DNA from: Leifsonia sp. EB41
Lineage (GTDB): Bacteria > Actinomycetota > Actinomycetes > Actinomycetales > Microbacteriaceae
DNA length: 64,000 nt
Reading direction: 5' to 3'
Assembly (NCBI RefSeq): GCF_041262565.1
Contig: NZ_JBGCCJ010000001.1
Coordinates: forward strand, 124,001 to 188,000
Shown here: positions 35,811-44,351 of the stretch, piece after piece
How positions within the stretch are numbered: position 1 is the stretch's first letter
How the letters are laid out: every line of letters starts with the position of its first letter
The notes under the pieces: generated by a model
Seen by the model: only the letters and a program-made list of their open reading frames with translations
What the model was told of the DNA's origin: nothing
Database searches by the model: none
Made by a program: the position numbers and the translations under genes

Positions 35811-36656
35811 CTAGCGGGAGACGGGCTCCGTCACGAAGTCGATCAGCCGCTCCACCCGCCCGAGCAGCTCCGGCTCCAGGTCGGCGAACGTCCGCACGCG
35901 GCCGAGGATGAGCTTCCAGGCCCGCGCGATGTCCGCCTGCGTCTCGTGCGGCAGCCCGAGCGCCGCGCAGATGCCGTGCTTCCACTCGACGGAACGGGGG
36001 ATCGGCGGCCAGGCCTCCAGCCCGACCCGCGCGGGTTTCACGGCCTGCCAGATGTCGATGTAGGGGTGGCCGACGACGAGCACGTGCGCGCCGAACGGGC
36101 CGCGGGCGACCTTCTCGGCGATCCGGCTCTCCTTGGACCCGGGGACCAGGTGGTCGACCAGCACACCGACGCGGCGGCCGCGGTCCGGCGCGAACTCGCG
36201 CACGATCGCGTCCAGGTCGTCCACGCCCTCCAGGTACTCGACGACGACGCCCTCCACCCGGAGGTCGTCGCCCCAGACGCGCTCCACCAGCTCGGCGTCG
36301 TGCCGGCCCTCCACGAAGATGCGGCTGGCCCGGGCGACGCGCGCCTTCTGCTCGCCGACGGCGAAGGAGCCGGAGGCCGTGCGACCGCGACCGGCCGGCG
36401 CGCGGCTCGGCACGACCAGCTTCACGGCCTCCCCGTCGATCAGGAAGGAGGAGCCGATCGGGAAGACGCGCTTCGCCCCGAAGTAGTCCTCCAGCTCGAC
36501 GGTCTGCGCCTCCAGCCGGACGATCGCGCCGCAGAAACCGGTGCCGGCCTCCTCGACCACGAGGTCGCGCACGGCCTCCACGGTCGGGAGGGTCTTGCGG
36601 CCGGCGTTCTTCCAGTCGGAGGCCAGCACATCGGAGCCGTAGCGGTCGTCGTCCAT
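35811..36656 (-). CDS. DUF3097 domain-containing protein
   Basis: A 281-residue actinobacterial protein of the DUF3097 family. It has an N-terminal barrel-like part (GAIVRLEAQTVELEDYFG), an Arg-rich linker, then a TOPRIM-like region with IFVEGRHDAELVERVWGDDL, GVLVDHLVPGSKESRIA and VVGHPYIDIWQAVKP. TOPRIM domains occur in nucleases and primases, so a nucleic-acid role is likely but unproven. ATG at 36656 is used; a GTG at 36659, 8 nt after TAGCCT, is an alternative leaderless start. It lies between two LexA-controlled genes. Confidence 0.85.
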   Translation of the reverse strand: MDDDRYGSDVLASDWKNAGRKTLPTVEAVRDLVVEEAGTGFCGAIVRLEAQTVELEDYFGAKRVFPIGSSFLIDGEAVKLVVPSRAPAGRGRTASGSFAVGEQKARVARASRIFVEGRHDAELVERVWGDDLRVEGVVVEYLEGVDDLDAIVREFAPDRGRRVGVLVDHLVPGSKESRIAEKVARGPFGAHVLVVGHPYIDIWQAVKPARVGLEAWPPIPRSVEWKHGICAALGLPHETQADIARAWKLILGRVRTFADLEPELLGRVERLIDFVTEPVSR

Positions 36657-36720
36657 CACGTTGAGAGAGGCTAGGGGATGGGTGGGGTCGGAGGGCGGAG
36701 GCTCCCCGCTGGCGGGTGGA

Positions 36721-37011
36721 TCAATCGAAGATCCGCACCAGCCGCCAGCTCCGGTCGTCCGCGTCGTGCCGCACGTCGAACACGTGCGCCACCCCGCCGT
36801 CGCTGGTGGCCTGGAACCGCCAGCCGCCGATCTCCCGCGGAAGCGCCCCGACGCCGTACCGGTGTTCGCCGAAGGGCCGCCACCATGCGCAGATCTCCGC
36901 CCACACGGTCGGGGTGTCGCTCACCCGGTAGCGGGTGGAACGCCAGACCAGGCGGGTCGGGATGCCGTCCTCGGTGGTCCACACGGCCACCGCCTCGTCG
37001 ATGTCGGTCAT
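36721..37011 (-). CDS. DUF6504 family protein, LexA-controlled
   Basis: A 96-residue protein, MTDIDEAVAVWTTEDGIPTR and on, with conserved WRSTRYRV and W/H-rich blocks (EICAWWRPFGEHRY, GGWRFQATSDGG). It resembles the DUF6504 family that often travels with imuB/dnaE2 in actinobacteria; the family call is from memory. ATG at 37011 has GAGAGGAA 9 nt upstream. A perfect GAAC-N4-GTTC box lies 20 nt upstream, so the gene should be SOS-induced. Role in the mutasome is unknown. Confidence 0.7.
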   Translation of the reverse strand: MTDIDEAVAVWTTEDGIPTRLVWRSTRYRVSDTPTVWAEICAWWRPFGEHRYGVGALPREIGGWRFQATSDGGVAHVFDVRHDADDRSWRLVRIFD

Positions 37012-37030
37012 GAGCGCAGGTTCCTCTCGA

Positions 37031-37046
37031 TCGAACGTATGTTCGA
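37031..37046 (-). promoter_or_regulatory. LexA (SOS) box of DUF6504 gene
   Basis: TCGAACGTATGTTCGA contains GAAC-GTAT-GTTC (37033-37044). It matches the imuA box in core and flanks and precedes the minus-strand gene starting at 37011. Confidence 0.85.
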
Positions 37047-37102
37047 AATGCAAGTGTAAACCTGCGCACCGACGGAGTGCACCGTGAATACGGTCCGCCT
37101 GC

Positions 37103-37108
37103 CATACT
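37103..37108 (+). promoter_or_regulatory. -10 element of DUF1707 gene, leaderless
   Basis: CATACT ends 6 nt before the ATG at 37115. The region is divergent from the LexA-controlled DUF6504 gene. Confidence 0.4.
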
Positions 37109-37114
37109 GACCGC

Positions 37115-37606
37115 ATGACAGACTTCGGGGATCCGTCGAACGCGTCGTTGCGCCTCAGCCACGACGAACGGGAGCGCGCCGTCGCGGCGCTGCAGTCGCA
37201 CGCCGCGCAGGGGAGGCTGAGCGAGGCCGAGCTGCAGGCGCGCGTCGCCGCCGCACGGTCGGCCGTCACGCGCGGCGACCTCCAGCCGTTGTTCTCCGAC
37301 CTTCCCGGTGTGCTGCACCTGGACGGCGAGGGCGCCGCACCGACCACGCCGGCCGCCGCCGCGTGGCAGGCGTCGCAGCCCGGGCCGAGCACGTGGGGCT
37401 ACCCGCCGGCGCCCGGGGAGCACGGCCGGACGGTCAGCCGCTGGGGGCTGCTCGTCGTCTCGATCATGCCGTTCGTCGCGGTCATCCTGTTCTTCCTGAC
37501 CGGGATGGCCTGGGGCTACGCGTACAGCTGGCTGTGGTTCCTGCTCATCCCGCTCGCCGGCGCTCTGGTGTACGGCGTCGACGGGGGAGACCGCAGGAGG
37601 CGCTGA
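37115..37606 (+). CDS. DUF1707 domain membrane protein
   Basis: A 163-residue protein with an N-terminal DUF1707 domain: LRLSHDERERAVAALQSHAA, then GRLSEAELQARVAAARSAVT and GDLQPLFSDLP, about residues 11-66. This SHOCT-like fold is common in actinobacteria. A Pro/Ala-rich linker leads to two transmembrane helices (LLVVSIMPFVAVILFFL; YSWLWFLLIPLAGALVY) and a basic C-terminus. Function is unknown; the domain may bind nucleic acid or lipid. The stop codon overlaps the dyad at 37605. Confidence 0.85.
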   Translation: MTDFGDPSNASLRLSHDERERAVAALQSHAAQGRLSEAELQARVAAARSAVTRGDLQPLFSDLPGVLHLDGEGAAPTTPAAAAWQASQPGPSTWGYPPAPGEHGRTVSRWGLLVVSIMPFVAVILFFLTGMAWGYAYSWLWFLLIPLAGALVYGVDGGDRRRR

Positions 37607-37661
37607 CATTCGTCACGAATGTCGACTCTGACGGCGCCATTCACCGCATTCGGCACGAATG
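37605..37661. terminator. Two ATTCG dyads between convergent genes
   Basis: GACATTCGT-C-ACGAATGTC (37605-37623) is a perfect dyad and CATTCGGCACGAATG (37647-37661) is a near copy. Both fit short hairpins at the end of the DUF1707 and VIT1-type genes and could end transcription in either direction, or be paired operator sites. Confidence 0.45.
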
Positions 37662-37671
37662 TGCGAGCGCG

Positions 37672-38772
37672 TCAGCCGACGGTGGCGCCGAAGAGCAGCC
37701 CCAGCAGGTAGGTGGCGCCCGCGGCGCCGTAGCCGATCGCGAGCTGCCGAAGCGCGCGTTTCAGCGGCGACGCACCCGACAGCAGTCCCACGATCGCGCC
37801 GGTCCCGAGCAGCACCAGGCCGACGAGGATGGCGGCCACCACGATCGCGGCCGTGCCGGTCAGCCCGAAGATGAACGGCAGGATCGGGATGAGCGCTCCG
37901 GAGGCGAAGAAGCAGAAGCTCGACACGGCGGCGCTCCAGCCGTTGCCGACGGCCTCGTGGTCGTCCTCCGTTGCGCCGGGCACCGCGACCGGCGACGTGT
38001 AGGCGCCGAGCGTCGTCAGCACCTGGTGCGCGTGCTCCTGGGCCTCCGCCTGATCCATGCCGCGCGCGCGGTAGACGAGGGTCAGCTCGTTCGCGTCCAC
38101 GTCGAGGTGGGACAGCGCCGAGCTGGTCGCCGGGTTCGGGCTGGAGGCCTCCAGGAGCTCGCGCTGCGACCGCACGGACACGTACTCGCCCGCGCCCATC
38201 GACAGCGCGCCGGCGAGGAGGCCGGAGACGCCGGTGAGCAGCACGACGTGGCTCGGGACGCCGCTCGCGGCAACGCCGAGGACGAGCGCCAGGTTGCTGA
38301 CCAGGCCGTCGTTGGCGCCGAACACGGCCGCGCGGAACGTCCCGGAGAGCCGCTGCCTGCCGCGGGCGGCGAGCGCGCGCACGACTTCTTCATGCACCTG
38401 CTCGTCCGCCGCCATCTGCGGCGTGGCGTCGGCGTCGTCCGCGTACGGCGAGCGCGCCTCCGCCCGCTGTGCGAGTGCGAGCACGAACACCGAGCCGAAC
38501 CGGCGGGCCAGGAAGCCGAGCATCCTGGTGCGGATGTCGCCGCGCAGCGGGCGGCCGACCTGGTCGCCGAGGAGGTCGAGCCAGTGCTGCTCGTGGCGGC
38601 GCTCGGCCTCCGCGAGCGCGAGCAGGATCTCCCGCTCCTCGCCCTCCCGGCGGCCGGCGAGGTCGCGGTAGACGGCGGCCTCCGCGCGCTCGTCGGCCAG
38701 GTACTGGCGCCAGCGCTTGATGTCGGCATGCGTCGAGGTGCGCGGGATGGGGGAGGGCTCGGGGGTGCTCAT
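37672..38772 (-). CDS. VIT1/CCC1-type transporter with rubrerythrin-like domain
   Basis: Probable iron/manganese exporter. The 366-residue protein begins with a ferritin-like rubrerythrin domain (about 15-145) holding AEAAVYRDLA, EERE and RRHEQHWLDLLGDQ, with metal-binding Glu/His residues. The membrane domain follows: FGANDGLVSNLALVLGVAAS, SGLLAGALSMGAGEYVSVRSQ (the VIT1 metal-binding signature) and four further hydrophobic helices. The N-terminal domain may sense or load metal. The start at 38772 overlaps the WYL regulator stop (ATGA), so the two are co-transcribed and the regulator may control it. Confidence 0.9.
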   Translation of the reverse strand: MSTPEPSPIPRTSTHADIKRWRQYLADERAEAAVYRDLAGRREGEEREILLALAEAERRHEQHWLDLLGDQVGRPLRGDIRTRMLGFLARRFGSVFVLALAQRAEARSPYADDADATPQMAADEQVHEEVVRALAARGRQRLSGTFRAAVFGANDGLVSNLALVLGVAASGVPSHVVLLTGVSGLLAGALSMGAGEYVSVRSQRELLEASSPNPATSSALSHLDVDANELTLVYRARGMDQAEAQEHAHQVLTTLGAYTSPVAVPGATEDDHEAVGNGWSAAVSSFCFFASGALIPILPFIFGLTGTAAIVVAAILVGLVLLGTGAIVGLLSGASPLKRALRQLAIGYGAAGATYLLGLLFGATVG

Positions 38773-39749
38773 CGGGTGACGAGTCTACCGGCGGCCGCGA
38801 ACCGGTCGCCCCAGACGGCGGCCAGCTCGCGGACTTCGGGAGGCCCGTCGATGGTGAACGGCGCGGCGACCGCTGCGAGGCCGAACAGGGCCCACTCGGG
38901 GGAGTCCGCGGTGATGCGCACGCGGGTGCGCGCCGTCCCGTCCGCCGCCGGCGCCTCCGGCTCTGCCTCCGCCCAGCGTCCGATGGCCCGCTCCACGTCG
39001 GCGAGCGGAGCGGCGACCACGGCGTCCACGACGAGGGACTCGACCGCCCCGGCGAGCGACTCCCGCACGTATTCGGCGGCGTCGGCGGCCGGCAGGGTCC
39101 GTGGCCGGAAGCGCGCGCCGGTCGGCCGGGGCTGCGTCATCCGGTCGAGCCGGAAGCTCCGCCAGTCGAACCGGCCGAGGTCATAGGCGACGAGGTACCA
39201 GCGCCGCCCGACCGAGACCAGCCGGTGCGGCTCCACCGTGCGCTCCGACGCGTCCCCGTCGCGCCGCACGTACGAGAAGACCAGCCGCTCCTCGTCGCGG
39301 CAGGCCTGCGCGACGACGGTGAGCAGTTCGGCGTCGACCACCGGGCCAGGGCGCAGCTCGGAGGCGAGCGTGGCGACGCGGAGGGCGTCCACCCGGCGGC
39401 GCAGGCGCGGCGGCATCACCTGGACGATCTTGGCGAGTGCCCGGACGGACGCGTCCGCGACCCCGGCGACACCGCTCTGCGCGGCGGTGCGCAGGCCGAC
39501 CGCCAGCGCCACGGCCTCCTCGTCGTCCACCACGAGCGGCGGAAGCGACGCGCCGGCGGCGAGCTGATAGCCGCCCGCGACCCCGCGCGTGGCGTCGACC
39601 GGATAGCCGAGGTCGCGCAGCCGCTCCACGTCGCGCCGGAGCGTGCGCGGCGACACATCCAGCCGGCCGGCGAGCTCGTGGCCTGGCCAGTACCTGTGGG
39701 TCTGCAGGAGCGACAGGAGTTGGAGGGTGCGCGAACCGGTGCTGGCCAT
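38769..39749 (-). CDS. WYL domain transcriptional regulator (YafY type)
   Basis: A 326-residue regulator. It has an N-terminal winged helix (LLQTHRYWPGHELAGRLDVS, then PRTLRRDVERLRDLGYPVDA), the WYL domain (LVSVGRRWYLVAYDLGRFDWRSFRLDRM) and a WCX-like C-terminus. WYL domains sense nucleic acids or other ligands. ATG at 39749 lies 6 nt after CAGACT, so the mRNA is probably leaderless. Coupled to the VIT1-type transporter by a 4-nt overlap. Confidence 0.9.
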   Translation of the reverse strand: MASTGSRTLQLLSLLQTHRYWPGHELAGRLDVSPRTLRRDVERLRDLGYPVDATRGVAGGYQLAAGASLPPLVVDDEEAVALAVGLRTAAQSGVAGVADASVRALAKIVQVMPPRLRRRVDALRVATLASELRPGPVVDAELLTVVAQACRDEERLVFSYVRRDGDASERTVEPHRLVSVGRRWYLVAYDLGRFDWRSFRLDRMTQPRPTGARFRPRTLPAADAAEYVRESLAGAVESLVVDAVVAAPLADVERAIGRWAEAEPEAPAADGTARTRVRITADSPEWALFGLAAVAAPFTIDGPPEVRELAAVWGDRFAAAGRLVTR

Positions 39750-39805
39750 GCACTCAGTCTGCCGCGGAAAGCGGTCGGACCATGACCTCAATAGGAGCTG
39801 CTCCG

Positions 39806-40774
39806 TTATCGGAGCGCCGCCGTGTCCGGCTCGCGCGGCACGAGCGCGGGCGCGCCCCGCCGGGAGAGCGTGAGCACCGCCTCCGCGACGTGCTCGTTGC
39901 GCATCAGTTCCTGCTCGACCGCGTACAGGTCGTCGGCGACGTCGGACTCCTTGTCGTCGCCCACCAGGTCGACGGCCGCGACGAGGAACACCCGCTCCGG
40001 TCCGACGTACTCCAGGTGCAGATAGGTGACCCTGTCGACCTCCGGATGCTGGAGCAGGGTGGCCAGGGCCGCCTGCTGCACCCGGTCCGGGGCCGGCTCG
40101 CCGATCAGGAACCGGCGGTTTCGGTCGATCAGCACGACCGCGACGACCGCGAGCAGGATGCCGACCAGGATGGAGCCGGCCGCGTCGTAGACCGCGTTCC
40201 CGGTGAGCTCGTGGAGCAGCACCCCGAGGAACGCGATGACCAGCCCGATCAGCGCCGCGGAGTCCTCCGCGAAGACCGCGCGCAGCGTCGGGTTCGAGGT
40301 GCTGAGGACGTGCTCCAGCGTCCCGGTGTCGCGTTCGGCCGCCTTCGACCTGGCCTGCCGGAAGGACTGGAGGAACGAGACGCTCTCGAAGACGAAGGCG
40401 ATGGCGAGCACGATGTAGTTGATGAGGTAGTTCGAGTCCGGCTCCCCGGCGCCGAGCTGCGACACCCCGTGCAGGATCGAGACGACGGCGCCCGCGGTGA
40501 ACAGCCCGACGGCGGCGAACAGCGACCAGACGTAGGCATCGCGGCCGTAGCCGGTGGGGTGGAGGTCGTCCTTCGGCCGGGCCGCGCGGCGCTCGGCCTG
40601 CAGCAGGAAGACCTCGTTGCCGGCATCCGCCCAGGAGTGCGCCGCCTCCGCGACCATCGACGCCGACCCGGTGAGCACTGCGGCGGCGGTCTTCGCGAGC
40701 GCGACGACGATGTTCGCGCCGAACGCGACGAGGACCGTGAGCAGACTCTGCTTCGACTGCTTCCCGGAGGCCAT
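39806..40774 (-). CDS. Cation diffusion facilitator (CDF) transporter
   Basis: Divalent cation/proton antiporter of 322 residues. About six hydrophobic helices; helix 2 holds AEAAHSWADAGNEVFLL with the HSxAD metal motif and helix 5 region has AVFAEDSAALIGLVIAFLG. The C-terminal cytoplasmic domain has YLHLEYVGPERVFLVAAVDL. The likely substrate is Zn, Fe or Mn. ATG at 40774 lies 7 nt after TAGGGT. It is not coupled to the WYL-VIT1 pair, being 56 nt upstream with its own -10. Confidence 0.9.
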   Translation of the reverse strand: MASGKQSKQSLLTVLVAFGANIVVALAKTAAAVLTGSASMVAEAAHSWADAGNEVFLLQAERRAARPKDDLHPTGYGRDAYVWSLFAAVGLFTAGAVVSILHGVSQLGAGEPDSNYLINYIVLAIAFVFESVSFLQSFRQARSKAAERDTGTLEHVLSTSNPTLRAVFAEDSAALIGLVIAFLGVLLHELTGNAVYDAAGSILVGILLAVVAVVLIDRNRRFLIGEPAPDRVQQAALATLLQHPEVDRVTYLHLEYVGPERVFLVAAVDLVGDDKESDVADDLYAVEQELMRNEHVAEAVLTLSRRGAPALVPREPDTAALR

Positions 40775-40781
40775 GCACGCC

Positions 40782-40787
40782 ACCCTA
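40782..40787 (-). promoter_or_regulatory. -10 element of CDF gene, leaderless
   Basis: TAGGGT on the minus strand ends 7 nt before the ATG at 40774. Confidence 0.4.
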
Positions 40788-40812
40788 GGCCCCTGCGGCG
40801 GACCGGGGAACG

Positions 40813-40846
40813 ACGAAGGCCCCGATCTCTCGATCGGGGCCTTCGT
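40813..40846 (-). terminator. Terminator hairpin downstream of tRNA-Leu
   Basis: ACGAAGGCCCCGAT (40813-40826) pairs perfectly with ATCGGGGCCTTCGT (40833-40846) around a 6-nt loop. It begins 5 nt from the tRNA end. No T run follows on the minus strand. Confidence 0.65.
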
Positions 40847-40850
40847 GATG

Positions 40851-40938
40851 TGGTGTCCGAGGGGGGACTTGAACCCCCACGCCCTATACGGGCACTAGCA
40901 CCTCAAGCTAGCGCGTCTGCCATTTCCGCCACCCGGAC
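40851..40938 (-). tRNA. tRNA-Leu (anticodon GAG)
   Basis: An 88-nt gene including the encoded CCA (40851-40853). The acceptor GTCCGGG pairs with CTCGGAC, the anticodon stem-loop CTAGC-TTGAGGT-GCTAG gives GAG, and a long class II variable arm (TGCCCGTATAGGGCG) fits leucine. T arm GGGGG-TTCAAGT-CCCCC. It reads CTC and CTT codons. Confidence 0.95.
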
Positions 40939-41051
40939 GGGTGTTTTCCGGCCGCCGAAGCTTCCGGCTGCCGAAGAAAGACATTAGCACGAAACCGACT
41001 TCCGCTCTGACATCGTCGCGCACCCCGGGCGTGGCGGGACGGGCCGCCCGG

Positions 41052-41057
41052 TAGCGT
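41052..41057 (+). promoter_or_regulatory. -10 element of M20 hydrolase gene, leaderless
   Basis: TAGCGT ends 6 nt before the ATG at 41064, which has no convincing separate leader. Confidence 0.45.
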
Positions 41058-41063
41058 GGGGGG

Positions 41064-42383
41064 ATGACCGACTCCACCGACACCGCCGCGACCGGGCTGG
41101 ACGAGACCGCGATCATCGCGCGGGATCTGATCCGCTTCGACACCACCAACTACGGCGAGGGCCGGTCCAACGGCGAGACCGAGGCGGCCGAGTACGTGGA
41201 GGCGCGGCTGAGCGCGATGGGCCTGTCTCCCCAGCTCTTCGAGTCCGACCCTGGACGCACCAGCGTCGTCGCCCGGGTGGCGGGCAGGAACTCCGCCAAG
41301 CCCGCCCTCGTGGTGCACGGCCACCTCGATGTGGTCCCTGCCGACCCGCGCAACTGGTCGGTGGACCCGTTCGGCGGCGTCGTCAAGGACGGCCTGCTCT
41401 GGGGCCGCGGCGCGGTCGACATGAAGAACATGGACGCGATGATCCTGACCGCGGTCGGCGACATCCTGGCCGCGGGGGAGCAGCCCGAGCGCGACCTCGT
41501 GCTCGCCTTCTTCGCCGACGAGGAGGACGGCGGCCGGCGCGGCTCGCACTTCCTGGTCGAGACGCAGCCGCAGCTCTTCGCCGGCGCCACGGAGGCCATC
41601 AGCGAGGTCGGCGGCTACTCGATCGACCTCGCCGGTCAGCGCGCCTACCTGTTGCAGACCGGGGAGAAGTCCCTCGTCTGGATCAAGCTGATCGCCCGCG
41701 GTCGCGCTGCGCACGGCTCCCGGCTCATCAGCGAGAACGCGATCACCCGACTCGCCGAAGCCGTGCTCGCGATCGGCCGGCGCGAATGGCCGATCCAGCT
41801 CACCGACACCACGTCCCGGCTGATCGCCGAGCTCGGCCGGCTTCTCGACGTCGACCCGGAGCAGGTCGGTCCCGACGAGGTGGTGCTGCGCACCGGCACG
41901 GCGGCGGGCTTCATCCTCGCGACCCTGCGCGCCACCAGCAATCCCACGCTGCTGGACGCCGGCTACAAGCACAACGTCATCCCCGACACAGCGGAGGCGC
42001 TCATCGACATCCGCACGCTGCCCGGCGACGAGGACCGCGTCCTCGCCGAGGTGCGCGAGCTGGTCGGCGACGACGTGGAGATCCAGGTCATCCACCGCGA
42101 CATCGGCCTGGAGGCGGAGTTCGGCGGGGAGCTGGTCGACGCGATCACCGGCACCCTGGAGCGGCACGACCCGGGCGCTCCGGTCTTGCCGTACCTGCTC
42201 TCCGGGGGCACGGACAACAAGGCGCTCAGCCTGCTCGGGATCACCGGCTACGGCTTCGCGCCGCTGCGGCTGCCGAGCGACCTCGACTTCCCCGGGATGT
42301 TCCACGGGGTCGACGAGCGGGTTCCGCTGGAGGCACTAGTGTTCGGCAGGTCCGTCCTGCGCGACCTCCTGCGCAGCTACTGA
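41064..42383 (+). CDS. M20/M25/M40 family metallo-hydrolase
   Basis: A 439-residue cytoplasmic dinuclear zinc hydrolase of the ArgE/DapE/carboxypeptidase type. Zinc ligands are seen in [12 protein letters not shown] (His87), GRGAVDMKN (bridging Asp), ADEEDGG (base and ligand Glu) and a C-terminal GGTDNKA region. The dimerisation domain includes [14 protein letters not shown]. The substrate, probably a peptide or acyl-amino acid, cannot be told from sequence. uppP follows 10 nt downstream. Confidence 0.9.
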   Translation: MTDSTDTAATGLDETAIIARDLIRFDTTNYGEGRSNGETEAAEYVEARLSAMGLSPQLFESDPGRTSVVARVAGRNSAKPALVVHGHLDVVPADPRNWSVDPFGGVVKDGLLWGRGAVDMKNMDAMILTAVGDILAAGEQPERDLVLAFFADEEDGGRRGSHFLVETQPQLFAGATEAISEVGGYSIDLAGQRAYLLQTGEKSLVWIKLIARGRAAHGSRLISENAITRLAEAVLAIGRREWPIQLTDTTSRLIAELGRLLDVDPEQVGPDEVVLRTGTAAGFILATLRATSNPTLLDAGYKHNVIPDTAEALIDIRTLPGDEDRVLAEVRELVGDDVEIQVIHRDIGLEAEFGGELVDAITGTLERHDPGAPVLPYLLSGGTDNKALSLLGITGYGFAPLRLPSDLDFPGMFHGVDERVPLEALVFGRSVLRDLLRSY

Positions 42384-42393
42384 AAGAGCCTTC

Positions 42394-43257
42394 GTGGAAT
42401 TCCTCAACGCCCTCATCCTGGGTGTCGTCCAGGGACTCACCGAGTTCCTGCCGGTCTCCTCCAGCGCCCACATCCGCATCGTCGGGACGCTGCTGGGGAC
42501 CGGAGCAGACCCCGGCGCCCGCTTCACCGCGATCATCCAGCTCGGCACCGAGGCCGCCGTGCTGCTGTACTTCTGGCGGGACATCGCCCGCATCGTCACC
42601 CGCTGGTTCCAGTCCCTCCTCGGCCGTATCCCGCGCAACGACCCCGATGCCAGGACGGGCTGGCTGGTCATCGTCGGGAGCATCCCGATCGTGGTGCTCG
42701 GCCTGCTCTTCCAGAACGCGATCGAGACCACCTTCCGCTCGCTCTGGATCGTGGCGACGACGCTCATCGTGTTCGGCATCCTGCTCGGGATCGCGGACTG
42801 GGTGGGAGCGAAGACCCGGCGCCTCCGTGAGCTCACCTGGGGCCACGGCATCATCTTCGGTTTCGCCCAGGCGCTCGCCCTCATCCCGGGCGTCTCGCGC
42901 TCCGGCGGCACGATCACGGCCGGGCTGTTCATGGGCTACCAACGCCGGGCGGCCGCGCGGTACTCGTTCCTGCTCGCCATCCCCGCGGTCTTCGGCAGCG
43001 GTCTGTACCAGCTCTACAAGGCGTTCAAGGAGCCGTGCACCGCGGCGCTCGAAGCCGCGGGAACCTGCACCCCTGAGGTCTTCGGTCCCGTCGAGACGGC
43101 GGCCGCGACGGTCGTCGCATTCGCGGTCGGGCTCGTCGTGATCGCCTTCTTCATGGGCTACATCTCGCGGCGCAGCTTCCTGCCGTTCGTGATCTACCGG
43201 ATCGCGCTCGGCGGGCTGCTGATGGTCCTGCTCGGGACGGGCGTGCTGGCCGCCTGA
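42394..43257 (+). CDS. uppP: Undecaprenyl-diphosphatase UppP (BacA)
   Basis: Integral membrane phosphatase that recycles undecaprenyl diphosphate for wall synthesis; it also gives bacitracin tolerance. The 287-residue protein has the glutamate-rich motif [19 protein letters not shown] near the N-terminus and the P-loop-like [18 protein letters not shown], with about eight hydrophobic helices. GTG at 42394. The 10-nt gap to the M20 gene suggests one transcript. Confidence 0.95.
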   Translation: MEFLNALILGVVQGLTEFLPVSSSAHIRIVGTLLGTGADPGARFTAIIQLGTEAAVLLYFWRDIARIVTRWFQSLLGRIPRNDPDARTGWLVIVGSIPIVVLGLLFQNAIETTFRSLWIVATTLIVFGILLGIADWVGAKTRRLRELTWGHGIIFGFAQALALIPGVSRSGGTITAGLFMGYQRRAAARYSFLLAIPAVFGSGLYQLYKAFKEPCTAALEAAGTCTPEVFGPVETAAATVVAFAVGLVVIAFFMGYISRRSFLPFVIYRIALGGLLMVLLGTGVLAA

Positions 43258-43311
43258 CGGCCTCCCGACACGCCCGGGGAGCCCGTGCAGCCGGGTGAAT
43301 TCACGCGGTAA

Positions 43312-44262
43312 TCAGCCCCGGCGCGGGTCGTCGCCCGCCTTGCCGTCGCGCCCGTCGCGTCCATCCCGCCCGTCCCGGCCGTCGCCGCGGCGGCGCAGGT
43401 AGCGCTCGAACTCCTGCGCGATCGCCTCGCCGCTCGCCTCGGGGGAGTCGACGGTGTCGCGCGCCTGCTCGAGCTGCTGGATGTACGCCGCCATCTCCTC
43501 GTCGTCGGAGGCGAGCGCGTCGATCCCGGCCTCCCAGGCGGCAGCCTCCTCGACCAGCGACCCGCGGGGGATGGTGACGTCCACCAGCTCCTCGAGCTTG
43601 TCGATGAGCGCCAGCACGGCCTTCGGGCTCGGCGCGTTGTGCACGTAGTGCGGCACGGACGCCCAGATCGAGATGGTCGGGATGCCGACGTCCTCCGCGC
43701 CCTCGGAGAGCGCGCTGAGGATGCCGACCGGCCCCTCGTAGGTGGACCGCTCGATCCCCAGCTCGGCGCGAACGGCAGCCGACTCGCTGGTGGCGAAGAC
43801 CGAGATCGGCCGGGTGTGCGGCACGTCCGCGAGCATCGCGCCGAGGAAGACGATCACGCCGATGTCCTCGGCGAGCGCCGCATCCATGATCTCGGCCGTG
43901 AAGCTCTTCCAGCTCCGCGACGGCTCGGTGCCGAGCAGCAGGAAGATGTTGCCGGAGTTGTCGCCGGTCACGTCGAGCTCGGCGTCGCCCGCGAGCGCGT
44001 CGCCGACCCGGCCGGGGCGGGCCGGGCCCATCATGACCGCGGACGGCCAGACCAGGCGACGGCGGCCGTCGTCGTCGGTGACGACAGGGCGGTTGAACTG
44101 GAAGTCGAAGTAGAGCTCCGGGTCCACCTCGGCGATCGGGACGACGTCGAGCTGCTCCTTGAGCGTCTTCACGGCGCCGCTGGCTGCTTCGCCTGCGTCG
44201 TTCCATCCTTCGAAGGCCACCACCAGGATGCGCCCGCCGAGGATGTTCTTCGCGTCAGTCAC
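43312..44262 (-). CDS. PAC2 family protein with DGR-repeat tail
   Basis: A 316-residue protein of the PAC2 (proteasome assembly chaperone-like) family: RILVVAFEGWNDAGEAASGA at the start, then LYFDFQFNRPVV, IFLLLGTEPSRSWKSF, GAMLADVPHTRP and TISIWASVPHYVHNAPSPKA. Actinobacterial members have no settled function. The C-terminus carries an Asp-Gly-Arg repeat (DGRDGRDGRDGRDGK). It starts with GTG at 44262, divergent from the HAD gene. It lies 3 kb from pafBC, yet no proteasome genes are in the window. Confidence 0.88.
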   Translation of the reverse strand: MTDAKNILGGRILVVAFEGWNDAGEAASGAVKTLKEQLDVVPIAEVDPELYFDFQFNRPVVTDDDGRRRLVWPSAVMMGPARPGRVGDALAGDAELDVTGDNSGNIFLLLGTEPSRSWKSFTAEIMDAALAEDIGVIVFLGAMLADVPHTRPISVFATSESAAVRAELGIERSTYEGPVGILSALSEGAEDVGIPTISIWASVPHYVHNAPSPKAVLALIDKLEELVDVTIPRGSLVEEAAAWEAGIDALASDDEEMAAYIQQLEQARDTVDSPEASGEAIAQEFERYLRRRGDGRDGRDGRDGRDGKAGDDPRRG

Positions 44263-44337
44263 GTGGCCTACTCGTCCTCTCGTCGGCGCGCCGGTCGGCC
44301 GCCGTTCTCACCAGGATAGGCCCCGACCCCGTCGCGA

Positions 44338-44343
44338 TAGACT
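44338..44343 (+). promoter_or_regulatory. -10 element of HAD gene, leaderless
   Basis: TAGACT ends 8 nt before the GTG at 44352. It also includes the TTG at 44343 that could be mistaken for a start codon. Confidence 0.45.
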
Positions 44344-44351
44344 TGCCGGTC

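Noticed and set aside
44343-44351. TTG at 44343 as start of the HAD gene
   Set aside because: It lies inside the TAGACT -10 hexamer. GTG at 44352 starts at a better distance and keeps the normal N-terminus.
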